Source: Eupeodes corollae
Lineage: Eukaryota; Arthropoda; Insecta; Diptera; Syrphidae
Assembly (NCBI RefSeq): GCF_945859685.1
Contig: NC_079147.1
Coordinates: 133,573,645 to 133,637,644 of the forward strand
Direction: 5' to 3'
Length of the DNA stretch: 64,000 bases
The position numbers and the translations under genes are program-made. The notes under the pieces are model-generated. The model had not been told where the DNA came from, did no database searches, and worked only from the letters and a program-made list of their open reading frames with translations. Numbering within the stretch: the first letter of the stretch is position 1; every line of letters starts with the position of its first letter. This document shows, in pieces, positions 46,935 through 59,510 of the stretch.

Positions 46935-47308
46935 TGAAAATAAAATGCACAACTGGGTCGCACGAACTTGCTCCTGTATGCAAAGAATCTGTTTAAAAAA
47001 GTACCTATATAAGGTTTAAAAATATACCCATAAAATAAGTTTGTCTTCAAAGATATAAATGCAATTTGATTGGTCAAAAAACCTGTGATTCATCCCAAGA
47101 CACAACTCATCCTAAGATAACTCATCCCGGAAATAAAAAATACTTGAAAGCATACTTAACGAAAACAATTGTTTGTGTTCAAGTAGTTCGTTCAAAGCTT
47201 TTTCCTTTGTATAGCTTTATTTTAATTTCATTTTTGAAGGACCAGGATGGAAAGTTAATTATCTGAAGATAAGAAAGAGGAAGAACATGTATGTTTAAAT
47301 TGTGAAGC
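46935..47308 (-). repeat. Inverted duplication, right arm
   Basis: This is the partner of 38,478-38,821. Beyond CCCAGTTGTGCATTTTATTTT on one side and TTTACAATTTAAACATA-like sequence on the other, the two loci diverge. That is the behaviour expected of two copies of a short mobile sequence as much as of a local duplication. Confidence 0.8.
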
Positions 47309-50149
47309 AAACATGGAGTTATTACGTTCAGCGCTCCCCTCCACTCTTTTCTACCTTGTCGAGATCATTACTGCTAATTTTATACACATCAGGTATAATT
47401 GAGAAATGTTCCTTCATGTCTATTCAGGTAATATTCAATAAATAAATAAAAAGTAAATGGTGAAACATATATTTTGTTAATAATTTGTTAAAACAATGAA
47501 AAAATGGAGTGCACAAAAAAATGTTGGGTACACATTGTAATTTATTGTTTAGAAAACAATATCCAAAATCGATCATATTAATTCATTCACTGTAACTGTA
47601 ATCCGAGGTGAAAACCCCCAGGCGTTCCACTATAAACAGTCTTTATTCTTATTGCTCATTATGTTTAAAAATAAAACACACATAATAAATACGCTGAAAA
47701 ACATAGTGTCTAAGGTCCAAATAACTTATTCATGAAGTTTATAATTAGGATAGGTGCAAAGGTGAACCCCATCAAGCGTATTTCAAAAGACTGTTTGTTG
47801 GATTTCGTCTAGGTGTATTTAAACAGGAATTGGGTGAAAGAAGGTTGAAGTTGATCATACTCTGGGTAGAGTAAAAGCATATGAAACATTATTTTAGGGT
47901 ATTTTTAATTCTATATCCCATGAAATCTAAACGGTACAAAAATTATAAGAAAGATTTGAATTTTTTCCTCTTCGTAAATTGTTTGTTAGTTCAACGATGG
48001 CAGAGATCATTAAATTAAGCTATGATGTTTGATTATGATTATCAACTTACGTCACTTCTTTTCAAGGCTATAGGACCACGCACTGGCTGATCTATTATCA
48101 GCTCAAGAAATAATTCGAAGACCAAAAGCTTTATAATGATCGTTAGTACCGTCATTTGAATAGGACATGAGAAGGTCGAAGTTGTCGTTGAGTTCAGGTC
48201 TTACTGAATATTTTATTTGTTAAAAATGGGAAAGAAATCCCAAATGTTTTACATGCATAGAAGAGTAAACAAATTAAAATTAATATACATACAAAATAAT
48301 TGTTTAATGGTTGATTAGGATTGTTCTTTTTTTAAAGTTTTATATTGGAAGTTTTTGAAAAAAAATAACATTCAAACAAAAATGTATTAGGAACATAATT
48401 TTGTACCCTTTAATTAAACATTTCAGTTTATTAAGCACTAAATTTAACATTTTCATGTCCAAAAACTATAAAAGTTATTTGAGCGACGTAAATGTATGTT
48501 TAAAAAAAGGTGTTGAAATTATTTAAAACCAGGATAAAGTAAAAGTTTCGTTAAACACAGATTCTTTAATTTTACAAGAATAAAGAATACAATTAAACAT
48601 GTCAACGTATATATTATTGTCAAGTATATTGAGCACTTCAAAAGAAGGTGTTTTTAATCAATCTCCTAAAAAATGAGAAAGATTTTCAAACACCTAAAAA
48701 CTCTTAAGATCAAATTAAGATTAAAATACCTCCTACGAAAATGTTCAAGTACTACAGCAGAAATTAAATAGTATGTACATAAATGTTTGCCGTCTGAATT
48801 ATAACAAAATAAAATAAAAATCATAATTTTATGGAAATTTAATGATAACAAAATAATAAATAATATACGGTTTTTTGGAATATATCTCAAAAGAAATCAA
48901 AACGAAAATATGTTTGATATTGATTCAAAAGGATGTGCAAATTACAGATCACCGATTTAAATAAAATTTACATTAAAAATAGAGAAGATTGAACGTCATA
49001 CTATTTTATTCGATTTAATTGGGTTTTTCATCTTTGACCGAACATAATCTTTTTCGTTTTTTATTTCTTATCAGTACAGTTTTTTTTTTATTTTATTGAT
49101 AGACAAACCTCAGACGAAAACATTTGGCCTTATTTTATTCGCAGACGGTTTAATTGAATATAATATTAATTGTTCGTATCAGTTTGCGATTAAGTTTTTG
49201 CAATGGCATTATTTTTGTTTGTATTATTATACAAAATTGCTTGTGTAGTTTTGAAAACAATAATATTGTTATTCGTTCTACCTCGATATGTGTTTTTTTG
49301 TTTTCAATTTCTCAACTTGTGTATGGACAACTATGAATTTTGGAGAGAATGATTGATTGATTGATTTTGAAAGTGCCACATTTTTTTTAAATTGACTGCA
49401 TAACTTCTATTCCAAAAAATGTTTTTAGCTAAGTGATAAGAACAGCCATGTTGAAGAATTCTTTTTTCCATAGGTCAAATATTGTTTTGATTCTGTAATA
49501 TTTAATTTAGATTGATAAGGGTTAGGTCAGTTTCAATGAATAAGATCTTACTAAAAACATTACTTAGGCTTTGATCAATAAAAATTCCTTCATAAATCCT
49601 AAGAACTTAATTACTTAAGGCTTGCAGTGGTTTAAATTAATGCATACAATTATGGAAACGAAGGTTGGGTTAAGATTGAAGCCGAAACAAATAAAACCAA
49701 AGCACTTTATTTCTCCAGTAGCATGAAATGGTCGTTCAGAAAAGTTTTTTTAAAAACCATAAATCCTTTGTCTGGCTTTAAAAACCTGCTGTCAAACTTG
49801 CAAAATTATATCAATTAAACTGCTTAGGTGGTGCTTGATGATTAAAAAAGTATAATTTTAAATGGAAGAATGAAAAACTTAATTTATTGTTTTGAATTAA
49901 AGTTAAATAGCTATAAATTAATAGTTAATGGTTGCTTATAGAAGGACATAAAGGAGGAAATGTTAACATAATAATTTAAACGTGCAAATTTGAATCGAGC
50001 GTAGGAGCTATTTTAAGCAAGAGGATAAATTAAATATTAAATAATTATTAGTTGTAATGTACAATTTTTTCATTGTATCAGTCTCCAATGTTCTTCTATA
50101 ACCGATATATGTTTGGAAAGTACCTGGAGAACCGCTGATCTAGGGTTGC
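47309..50149. other. AT-rich intergenic DNA
   Basis: No gene is recognised. A (GATT)4 microsatellite is at 49,351-49,366. ORFs of 60-74 codons have no family signal. Confidence 0.35.
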
Positions 50150-50640
50150 TTTAAGGTTTTCAATCTAGGTATTACGTTCCCATTTATGCAAACTCAAGAG
50201 TCCTTCAGGGAATCCACCTCGGTACTTTGGTATTTGACTAAACTATCAACGGAGTTATTAAAGTCATTGATAATTCAAATGTCTTAATTTACGCTGATGA
50301 AATGAAAATAACGAAAGTTATTTGTATCACATCTGATTCTGTCTTACTCCAAAATGATCTTAACTCATTTCTGAACTCCATGTAACTAAATACAAGCTGA
50401 TAACATTCACATTCAGCGATCACATCTTCTCTTCCCAATTTACAATCTGCACAATGTTACCATTCATTCTCTCTCTTTTCTATTCGCGACCTAGGAGCCA
50501 TTTGCGACCCTCAGTTCAATTTTAATTACATTATTAACAAGGCCAACTCTCACTCACTAAGAATTGACTCTGTATATTTCAGACACTACATAAAAATACG
50601 TTTTTGGGCGGCCCTTAAAAATGTTCTTTAATGTTCGCTA
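50150..50640 (+). mobile_element. Jockey-like LINE relic, palm region
   Basis: At about 50,265-50,375 one frame reads VLIYADEMKITKV, then ITSDSVLLQNDLN, the palm box (YADD normally) and the segment behind it. Around 50,185-50,215 there is a VLQG-type box. At 50,490-50,590 an LGAICDPQFNFNYIINKA-like motif follows. Stops are frequent. Confidence 0.65.
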
Positions 50641-52963
50641 AAGGGGCTTAACAAAATTTAAATAACATAATGTGTACCCTAACCTTACATTTCATATGTC
50701 AAGTTACAATTGTAAGTATCAGATTATTTTAGAACACTGTTGTCCAGCAAGTTATTGTCTAAAAAATGTATTTGAACGACTATCTACATATGAAAACATT
50801 TGAAGATTCCAATAGTTTGGTGAATTTCACGCAGACATGGTACGAATTGTGTTAAAACAATATTATCTGTTCTAGCTGGCATTTCTATAAATGCAAAGAA
50901 CGTTTCAAAAGTATAGATGCAATAACCCACAAAATAAGAATGTTTTGAAAATATTTAGATCTTTAAAGAGTCCACAAACTTAAAAATTTTAGAGAGATGC
51001 TTAAGCATTATGGCTCATAATATGACCCAGTCTGGATCGTTAATTGACCAGTTTCAAGTTGAGGATTTTGTGCTGAGTGATTAGAATTGTGCTGGATTTC
51101 CCATTCATATTATTTTCTTATTCCGGTTCTCAGTTAAAAGTAGTATTTTTAGCAACAAAGCTTATAGCAGTAAAATACAAATTTTATTTTCAGAAACAAA
51201 ATATAAATAATTTAAAATATAAGAGCGGTCCCATTCATAAACGCAATACGATAAGTTTTGAATTCAATTAAATTAATACGAACATTAAACAAAATAAATT
51301 TCCAAGAAGGGGTCATTACACCCCCTTCGACCTTTTCCTGGATCTGCTATCGCATTACCTACATCACTCTGATGAATTGTTTTAGAAACAATTATTTGCG
51401 CTTTTAATTTGCGCGTTTCCCGATATTGGCAAGCCTCTATTTGATGTTTGATTTTCAATATTTTTCCAATCATTGATAAACTTGGTTGATTCCTTCTCTC
51501 ACAGTAGTCGTCGTCGGCCATATCAATGATATCGATGATGTTCAGATAAAGCTTTCGTTTTCTTTTGGATTGACTCATATCAATATCCAGCAAAATATGA
51601 ATATCTTCATTAATAATTATCAAAATTAAGTGATCTTTTAGTTTTTTTTAAATTTATTTATTCAACATAGGTATTGTATAGATAATATTAAATGACATTG
51701 AAGTCTCATAGCTTTTAGCCTAAACAAGTTCTCTTGTAGTGGTGGACTATGAATAGGTTCAATTTGAGGTAGATATCTCTACATAACTACAAATTAGTAC
51801 CATTTATACTTACTTTTCGGTCGTTTACGTGACTAGCACGGAATAACTTCCATAATCAGAAAATACAAGTTAAAACAAATTTTTTATTTTGAAAATAAAT
51901 TTGAATGTCCTTTTTTTTTTTTAAAAAAAAAAAACAGTATATTTATTTATATTGTTCATAAAATAAAATAAAAAGAAGGTAATATTTCAAAAGACTAGGA
52001 CTAGTTCACAAAAATAAATATACATGTTTTCATACAAAATTTATATCATTCTATGTACGCAACGAGGAATTGCATATAATGGAATATGCATCAGCGTCAG
52101 CGTATAACTTTCAAATTACACATACACAAAAGTCAATAAAATATTTTTTTTTATTAATATTAGGTATGTATATACATATAGTTATATACACAGTTATGGC
52201 AAAAATATTCTTATATCATAAAATATATATAAATATATATTTTTACATAAATAAATATCTATTAAAAAAACAACTCTTTTATAAACTTATTTGCAAAGTA
52301 TATAGTAAATATTAGGTATAAAGTAATATGTATGATTTTTGCTTTTTTAAATATACTATATATTTATAAATATTTAACACTCTCATATGTATAATATTTA
52401 TTTTATCGGGAAGGTAAATATATAAAAATCTCTTTCAAATTTCTGATAAATTTATTTTTTTTAACAAAACTACTATAACACAGGCTACAAAAAAGTATAG
52501 TTATAGGTACCTATATTAATGGATCAGTTAAGTGCGGCAAGGCCACCTCCCTGTTCTTTGTTTTTTTATTATTTATTTTTGTGTAAAGCTCTGCTAGGGT
52601 CTTACTTAAATTTTATAAAAATAAATATAATGAACATTTTTATGTGCTTTCTCAGCGTCTTTCAGTGCATGCGAAAATCAAAACAATTTTCAAGCTATCC
52701 GAATTGAAGAACATTGTAAAATAAAAATCACATTTTAAAAAGAATAATTGGAGTTAATTGAATAGTTAAAGTAAAAGTCCTTCAATTTGGATAGTAAAAA
52801 GAGTAATTTAAGCAATTTGATTGCATCATCATCATCATTAAAAATATATATATATCTAGATATCTAATAACTCTCACAAAGTAAAAGACCGTACATCATA
52901 ATGTACTGTTCACATGATGATATTGTTTTCATCACAAAATATGCTTTTATCACGCTCGTCATT
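50641..52963. other. AT-rich intergenic DNA with one unassigned ORF
   Basis: A 112-codon minus-strand ORF at 51,285-51,623 is more GC-balanced than its surroundings and has an acidic and lysine-rich composition (MADDDYCERRNQ, then IADPGKGRRGCNDPF). I do not recognise it. The rest is AT-rich with (ATC)n near 52,825. Minus-strand AATAAA hexamers at 52,565-52,577 could polyadenylate esterase gene 2, about 390 bp after its stop. Confidence 0.3.
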
Positions 52964-55535
52964 TCAAAGCAGTTCATTCTCCTTAAAGAAACTTTCCCAA
53001 ACCTTTAATTTATGTAACTCAGGTATATCAATAACTTGCAAATTATCAGCTATATTAAGGCACTTTAGAGTTTTATCTTCCGAACTCACAGGCATCCATT
53101 GCTCTGTGGCTGTTGGATCAAAATTAGGATTACCATCTGCAGCAAAATGAGTCCATAGGCCAACCAGTCTTTCAATAGTCTTATATTCAATTGTATGATT
53201 TTTAAGCTTTTTTGCGACAGAGTTGTAAAATAAATACGACAAATCATCGCCATGACATGTGCCACGCACTTTTTTGCCACAACTAATTATTCTCAAATGA
53301 TTAAAGTGTTTCGAATCAAAATCGAAACGATACAAATAGGTGGGTGCCGAAGCGTATTTTAGTCGAGATAATACTGTTCGATAAATCGGAAACCAAAAAT
53401 ACTCATGGGACACCATCTGTGGAAGAAGAGAGAAATTTCATTAGACTTTCATTTAAAAAAAATAGAGTTAAAAAAGTATTAGGAAAAATAAATTGTATTC
53501 CTTACGTTAAGATATTCATTCAAAGTTTCTAAGCTGGGGTTTTTGTCACCGTAGTAAGCGTTTTTCAATCGCATGCCATACTCTATGCAAAGTTCACTAT
53601 CACGATTCATTTCTAATTCGATTGGCACTACATATCGACAGTTTCCTAGCTCATTTAAAAGTTTTGGGTCTCGCTTTGTATCTGCAATGCAAAGGATTTT
53701 ATTTAATTATTTAACAATTTAGAAAAAAAAAATTTAAATGTGAAAACAAGAATATAAAAACTATAAAAATTCATGTTAAATAAAGTAAATAGCTTAAATT
53801 GGGGTTGTACTAACAATGATAAAGATAAAAAGCTTTTTTGATTATTGAGCTTGACACATTATTCATTTTATATTTAAAGCGTCAAAGAATCCAATAATTT
53901 TGTTTATCAAATTGTTATAATTCTGAGGAAACTTATCTTGTTATGTTGGATAATTTTAAATTACTAGGAAATACATATCAAAATTAATTTGGAGCAATTG
54001 TGAGAAAGTTTTTTCTTATTTGTTTTAAGTTTTATCCATTAAACATTTTTTGCAACCTAGCAGGTTAGTTTTACTTTCAAAGTATTTCAATTTCAACAAT
54101 TTTCTTTAAGATTTTGTCACATATTTTTTAAATTCTTTACTCTGTTATAAAAACAGAATGTATATAGGAACAATATTTAAAAATATTGTATTGCTGGCTT
54201 ATATTAAAAGTCCTTGAAGTTAAGAGAATATTTTTATTGTATTTATTTCGAACCGAATAAGGTCAACCCAAATAGTATAATTTTGTATACAAAATGTTTA
54301 AGCAAAAATAAGATAGTTTTGGTATACACCAGCAATATTTTTTGTAAATAATCTTACCTGAATAAAGTAATAATCCTTCATTTGTTACACCTCCAACGAT
54401 CATAGGTATGCTATTGCTCCAAGTTGTTCGCATCATTTCAATTGGTTTCTTTGGAACTATACAACCTTCTGTTATGTAAGGTTCAATAACAGGACCAAAT
54501 GAGAACCCTATTCTTTCTCTTTTCTCAACATCTGTACAAAGGTCTTCGTTGGCCTTGACAATGTCAGCTCCTTTGGCTGTCATTAGGAATTGAAATACAT
54601 CACGATCGTTGTCCTCTCCAGTATAACCAGCCGTCACAGCCAATCTATAGGGCCAATTTCGCTGTGGTGTCACTGCCCATGGCGAAAGAGCATTACCCGA
54701 CATACAGATTCCCTTATGGAATAAGCCTTTGGTCTGATCTGTTATCATCATATAATGAACAGATGCACCACCAGCACTATCACCGAATAGAGTAATATTC
54801 TCACTGTCACCTCCAAAACGTGCACAATTTTCTTTAACCCATTTAAGGGCCATAACTTGGTCCTTTAGACCAGCATTCCCAGGAATACCGAAACTAGAGT
54901 CCTCCATACAAAGGAAACCTAATTGTGATTTAACAATATTAAAATATTATATTATTAAAAACCAAATTATTATTATCAACCAACCAAATGGTCCCAGACG
55001 ATATGTTATCGAAATCACAACTACATCTTCTCTTAGTAAATAATCAGGGCTGTAAAGATCACGAGAAGCTTCACCGAACTGAAAACCTCCTCCATAGATC
55101 CAAACCATAACAGGCAATGGTTTATTTGGAGTTAGCTAGAAATTTGAAAAATAAACAAAAAATATTGGTTATATTTTTTGATCAGAATTGAGTTTTTAAA
55201 CGTACAAAATTTGTAGACTTACATTTTTTGTGTATACATTCAGGTAAAGACAATCTTCTGAGCCTTCTGTCATTTGAAATACAAAATGCCTCTGTAGTGG
55301 TTTTGGACCCATTGATGTACAACTCTTAACTTCTGTCCAGGGTTCTGGCGGCTGTGGTGCTTTGTATCGAAGTTCACCCAAAGGTGGTTTTGCAAATGGA
55401 ATTTTTTCAAAACTAAAATACGAATCACCATAAATTGATTTTCGTTTGACACCCTTGACAGGCCCATAAACTGTATTAACAATTGTCTTTTCATTTGTTC
55501 GATACCGTCGTTGTTGAACTTTAAAGTCCACCATC
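52964..55535 (-). CDS. Alpha-type carboxylesterase, gene 2 (five exons seen; first exon not found)
   Basis: A paralogue of gene 1 on the opposite strand. Exons in coding order: 55,535-55,223, 55,135-54,985, 54,918-54,358, 53,681-53,506 and 53,416-52,964, all with GT-AG introns. Exons of 313, 151 and 176 bp equal those of gene 1, and intron phases match. A CTTTTAG acceptor precedes the first recognised base, so a short upstream exon is expected, as in gene 1. ATG at 55,534 could be an internal Met or an alternative start; from it the protein is 550 aa. Motifs are YFSFEKIPFAKPPLGELRY, EDCLYLNV, YGGGF, GDSAGG (S202), TNEGLL (E335) and CHGDD (H455). Adding 16 residues gives 218/351/471, the alphaE7 numbering (from memory). 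The triad, oxyanion glycines and acyl-pocket Trp (SPWA) are intact. Intron 3 is 676 bp, much larger than the others. The C-terminus lacks an ER-retention signal. An ester hydrolase role is expected; the natural substrate is unknown. Confidence 0.9.
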
Positions 55536-56067
55536 CTAAAAGAGAAACACAAATTTTTGAAATTAAGCTATGCAAAAAAGGAGAGTTTGAATGAATGAAT
55601 TAAAATATTGCAGGCATAAAGCCTTGCGCAAGCCGAATTGATTAAAAACCTGAAACAAATGTGGTAATGATATCAAAGAAAAAGCGGATAGGCTGACCAA
55701 TATACGGCCAACACCTCCTATTATCTAAGTCCTTCAACGCTCTTCTGTCAATCGCTATAGGATTAAATCATACAATTTGCAATCCTTTTCTTAATACGTG
55801 TAGGATATTTTATACGCAGAAGCATTTACTAAATTGGAATATAACGTATCCTTCTTCAAAAGGCTTACGAGAGAACCACTACGAATAATTATTTTTTAAT
55901 TATATTTAAGTCCGGGGAACAGTGATGCGGATGCATATTGCAATAGTTCCACTAGTTCCGAAGGAATACAACTTTCAACAAATCTGGTAGTGTGAATGGG
56001 AGCGTTGTAATGTTAGAATATTCTAAAAAGGTAACACTGAGAAGCGTGTCCAATTTTTTTATTTTAA
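55536..56067. other. Upstream region of esterase gene 2
   Basis: The missing first exon and promoter should lie here or further right. I looked for a minus-strand ATG followed by a phase-2 GT donor and found no convincing one within about 400 bp. Confidence 0.35.
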
Positions 56068-56130
56068 TTACACGCTTGAGACGCATGTTGGTTGAGGCCC
56101 AGGTCTCCCCGGACTGTAGCACCGCCATAG
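56068..56130 (+). mobile_element. RTE-like LINE 3' terminal fragment
   Basis: GAGACGCATGTTGGTTGAGG, then CCCCGGACTGTAGCACCGCC, matches the extreme 3' end at 15,075-15,125. Only about 60 bp are preserved. Confidence 0.7.
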
Positions 56131-57429
56131 AGTGAGAGTAAGAGGTTGTGCAAGTATGATCGTATTGGAATATACCTGGAGTATTAAACGTTCATAAACA
56201 TATTATTTTATAAACGGTGTCAGCTATTTTTGAAGACTCTTGATTAATATCTTATACAAGAATGTATTGATAGAATTTTACTTGCTGTCCTCTAAAAAGA
56301 AAACAAAAACTATTCTTAGAATTTGTCTATCCTGTTGATTTAGACAATTTCTTAGACGAAAATTGGAAAATTAAGTTAAAGTTATTGTTTACATGTTCTA
56401 ATAGGTTTACACTTTAAAAATCTCCTTAGTAAGACCGTTTTTTAAAAATGGTTGTGTATAAAATTCTAATGAGGGATTTTGGTGGCCCTTGGACAAGCTA
56501 TTCAGTCTTCATCGTCTCAAATCTCGCTAAAAAAACAGCTCAAATTTGTATTATGGGTACATATTCTTTAAAGTTATAATTTGGCGTGGATCATATTCCA
56601 GGTTGTTCTTAATATTATCAATCTGATTAAAGCACCCTTCAAGGAATAAAATTAAGGCAAATATTTTAGTCAATACTACCTAAGTGATTTGGTTCAGTAT
56701 CATAAAACCAAATCAATGTACAACAGTAAATGAGAATGCCTTGAGTCGGAGATCTTACGAAAACCTTATAATGAGTATTATAAACGTATTCTACAGTACT
56801 TAGATTTCAAAATGAAATAAAATGATTCGTTAAAAATTCTTGACTAAGTTTTATCATTTACACACGACATTTAAAATACAACCGTTAATATTTAAAAGGA
56901 AATTTTATCTTTTCCTATAAAAGTTCAGATCAGATTTCCACGGTTTATCTTAAAATACTTATTTAATGGTTATCACATTAGTGCGAAATTAGATTAAAAT
57001 TATTATTTTCATGCACTGAATTAAAAAACAAAATATTTAGAGCCTTGAAAAAGAACCACAAGCAAGCATTTGTGTGTATTTTCAATAAACAATAACACCA
57101 CCTGCGTCCGCTTACGTAGATAATATTTTGTCTGCAATAATGGCTTAAGTTAAAGATAGTACTGATTAAACAAGACAGTTATTTGTTGTTTCCGTGTTAA
57201 CACATTTTATTTTGGAAAAATAAACAAAACGAATAAATTACTATGTAAATATAAGCTATATATTTGTAGTTGAAAGTGATAGCAAGATATAAATATTATA
57301 TGCAGATTATAAGGCTTTAACCTGATTATTTTCAAATTTTGTGTTAAAAAGATTAAATTATCTTATCGATAAAAAGGCATCATAGGCATTTAAGTTTGTT
57401 CTCATATAGGTACTATTTGATACGTCCTT
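56131..57429. other. AT-rich spacer
   Basis: No gene or repeat family is recognised. Confidence 0.35.
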
Positions 57430-59080
57430 ACAGATTCTGTAGAATCATTTTTTAGTTTTTATAAAATTACTCAAATTTTATTATTATTTATAAAAATTTT
57501 AAAATTACCAACAATATTTTTCTTATAAGGAAATAGTAAGTCTGAAAATCTAGTTTTGTTACATAGATTTTTAGTCGAAAACAAATTTTTACAAATTTAA
57601 GTAGCATTTCTTGAATTTTTAAAAATTGGATGAATGAAATTAACCTGAGAGATATCAAAAACCGAACATCAATTTTTACCAAATTCGCGTACTATTTCTT
57701 GTAAATTTTATTTTTTTTATGAAAAAACCGACTGTTGGACTTTTATAAAAAAAAAACTACTGAACATCGAAAACAATATTTTCTATAAAATAAAACAAGT
57801 TTTAAGACAATATTTTTAATATTTTCTATAAAATAAAACAAGTTTTAAGACAATATTTTTAATTTTCGAAAAGCTATTTGGAACGAAAATAATTTTTTCC
57901 CAGATTTTAGTATTGTTTTTTTATTAGGGTATTATTTTTTTTGTAAGAAAACTGTCAAATAGATTTTTCTCAAAATTGTACTGTGTTGTCAACAATATTT
58001 TTTTAAAATATAAAAGTGGTTTAAAGCCAATATCTCAATGTTTTGAAAAGATATTTGAGTCGAAAATCAATTTTTACCAACTTTTATCTATTTTTGTTTG
58101 GGTTTTTATTATTTTTCTCAAATTGTGTACCAATGTTGAAAACAATATTTTTTATAAATACAAATTAGTTTGAAGCCACAATCTCAAAGATTTTTAAAGA
58201 TATTTGAGCCGAAAATAAATTTTTACCAACTTACATACATTTTTTTGTTTAGGTTTTTATTATTGGTAAAAAAAACTGTCCATTAGATTTGTCTAAAATT
58301 GTATACGAATGTTGAAAACAATATTTTTTACAAGTAAAAATTAGTTCTAAGCCAATATCTCAAAATCAATTTTTACAAACTTTTATTAATTTTTTTTTTG
58401 TAAATTAAAAAACTGCAATTTTATTTTTCTAAACTTTTTTCAGAATGTTGAAAACAATATTTCTTATAAGACACAATAAGTTTGAAGCCTAAATCTTAAG
58501 TTTTTGAAAAGATATTTGAGTCGAAATTCAGTTTTTAAAAATTTTGAGTAATGTTTTTTTTAGGTTTTTATTTTTTATAAAAAACTGTCATTTACATTTT
58601 TTTTCATTTTTGTCAAAAACATTATTCTGTGTTGCACAAAATTTTTTTTTGGAGATAAAATCATATTTTAGTCGCAAAATTTTCCATGTCACAAATTTTG
58701 TTTTCAGTTTTTTTGATGTATAAAAAAAACCGTTACATGGATTTTTTTCCAAAAATATACTTGTCTGGTATCACGTTACAATATATAAAAGTGCTATGAT
58801 AAAAAAAAACACCCACGCAATTTTCTTGAGAACCCTTTCTGCATCTTTCTGCCTTATTATCTGTATAACAAATTTATTTGAAGTCGATACCTCTACTGGT
58901 TCTTGAGCTATGGACGACGAAAAAATTATCGCGAACGCACGGACGTACGAACGTACACACGCACGCACAGACATATTTCTAAAAATCTTTTTTTTCGGCG
59001 CTGGGGATTTTGAAACGTCGAGAAATGTCAAAATTTTTAATTTGACGAATCAGACCCATTACGATAACTTCCAATGGAAG
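57430..59080 (+). repeat. Family T copy, plus orientation, array and tail
   Basis: Array units share GATATTTGAGTCGAAAATCA-type words. GAGTCGAAA (or GAGCCGAAA) starts at 58,057, 58,206 and 58,518, a period near 150-156 bp with one unit partly deleted. Other recurring words are ACAATATTTTTTAYAA and TTGAAGCC. Past TATCACGTTACAATATATAA (58,770) comes the tail module with GAGCTATGGACGACG and GGACGTACGAACGTAC. It ends GACCCATTACGATAACTTCC at 59,065. Confidence 0.7.
57778..57863. repeat. Exact 43-bp tandem duplication
   Basis: The unit beginning ATTTTCTATAAAATAAAACA occurs at 57,778 and again at 57,821 with no mismatch, inside the family T array. It is a recent local duplication. Confidence 0.85.
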
Positions 59081-59129
59081 TTAATAAAACCACTATTTTT
59101 ACATTAATATAATGGTTTACAAACTGGTA

Positions 59130-59510
59130 ACTTGGTAACTTGCAACCTATAGGAACTAAGTGGGAAGTTTGGCATTCGAAAAAAATTCAAAACTCTTGAC
59201 GTTAGTCAAACATTACGATGATTCAAATTTGGAAATTAAGGTTTTGAGCCGATTCGCGTTAGGCTTTCTTTTATTTTTTTCTGAAAGGCTAAAAATAACA
59301 CTCCTCTTACAAATTTGTTGGCCAAAAATCGAAAATTTCAAAAACAAACCGATAGATTTTTTAAATTTTCCCTTATTTCTTTTTCTTAATGTGGCTTCTT
59401 TCAATATGAAAACAAAAAATATGTCTGTGTTGCTCGAGAGGGTACCCCAATAGAACCGTTATTTTGCTTTTAAATTTTCTCAAGAAATAATGTTTTGAAT
59501 AACTTTTGTT
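59130..59510 (+). repeat. Family V AT-rich interspersed repeat, copy 2
   Basis: It shares the word series listed for 37,755-38,270, ending AATAGAACCGTTATTTTG at about 59,450. It follows the family T tail by only about 50 bp. A 97-codon ORF (59,160-59,453) is not matched in copy 1 and is probably chance. Confidence 0.6.
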
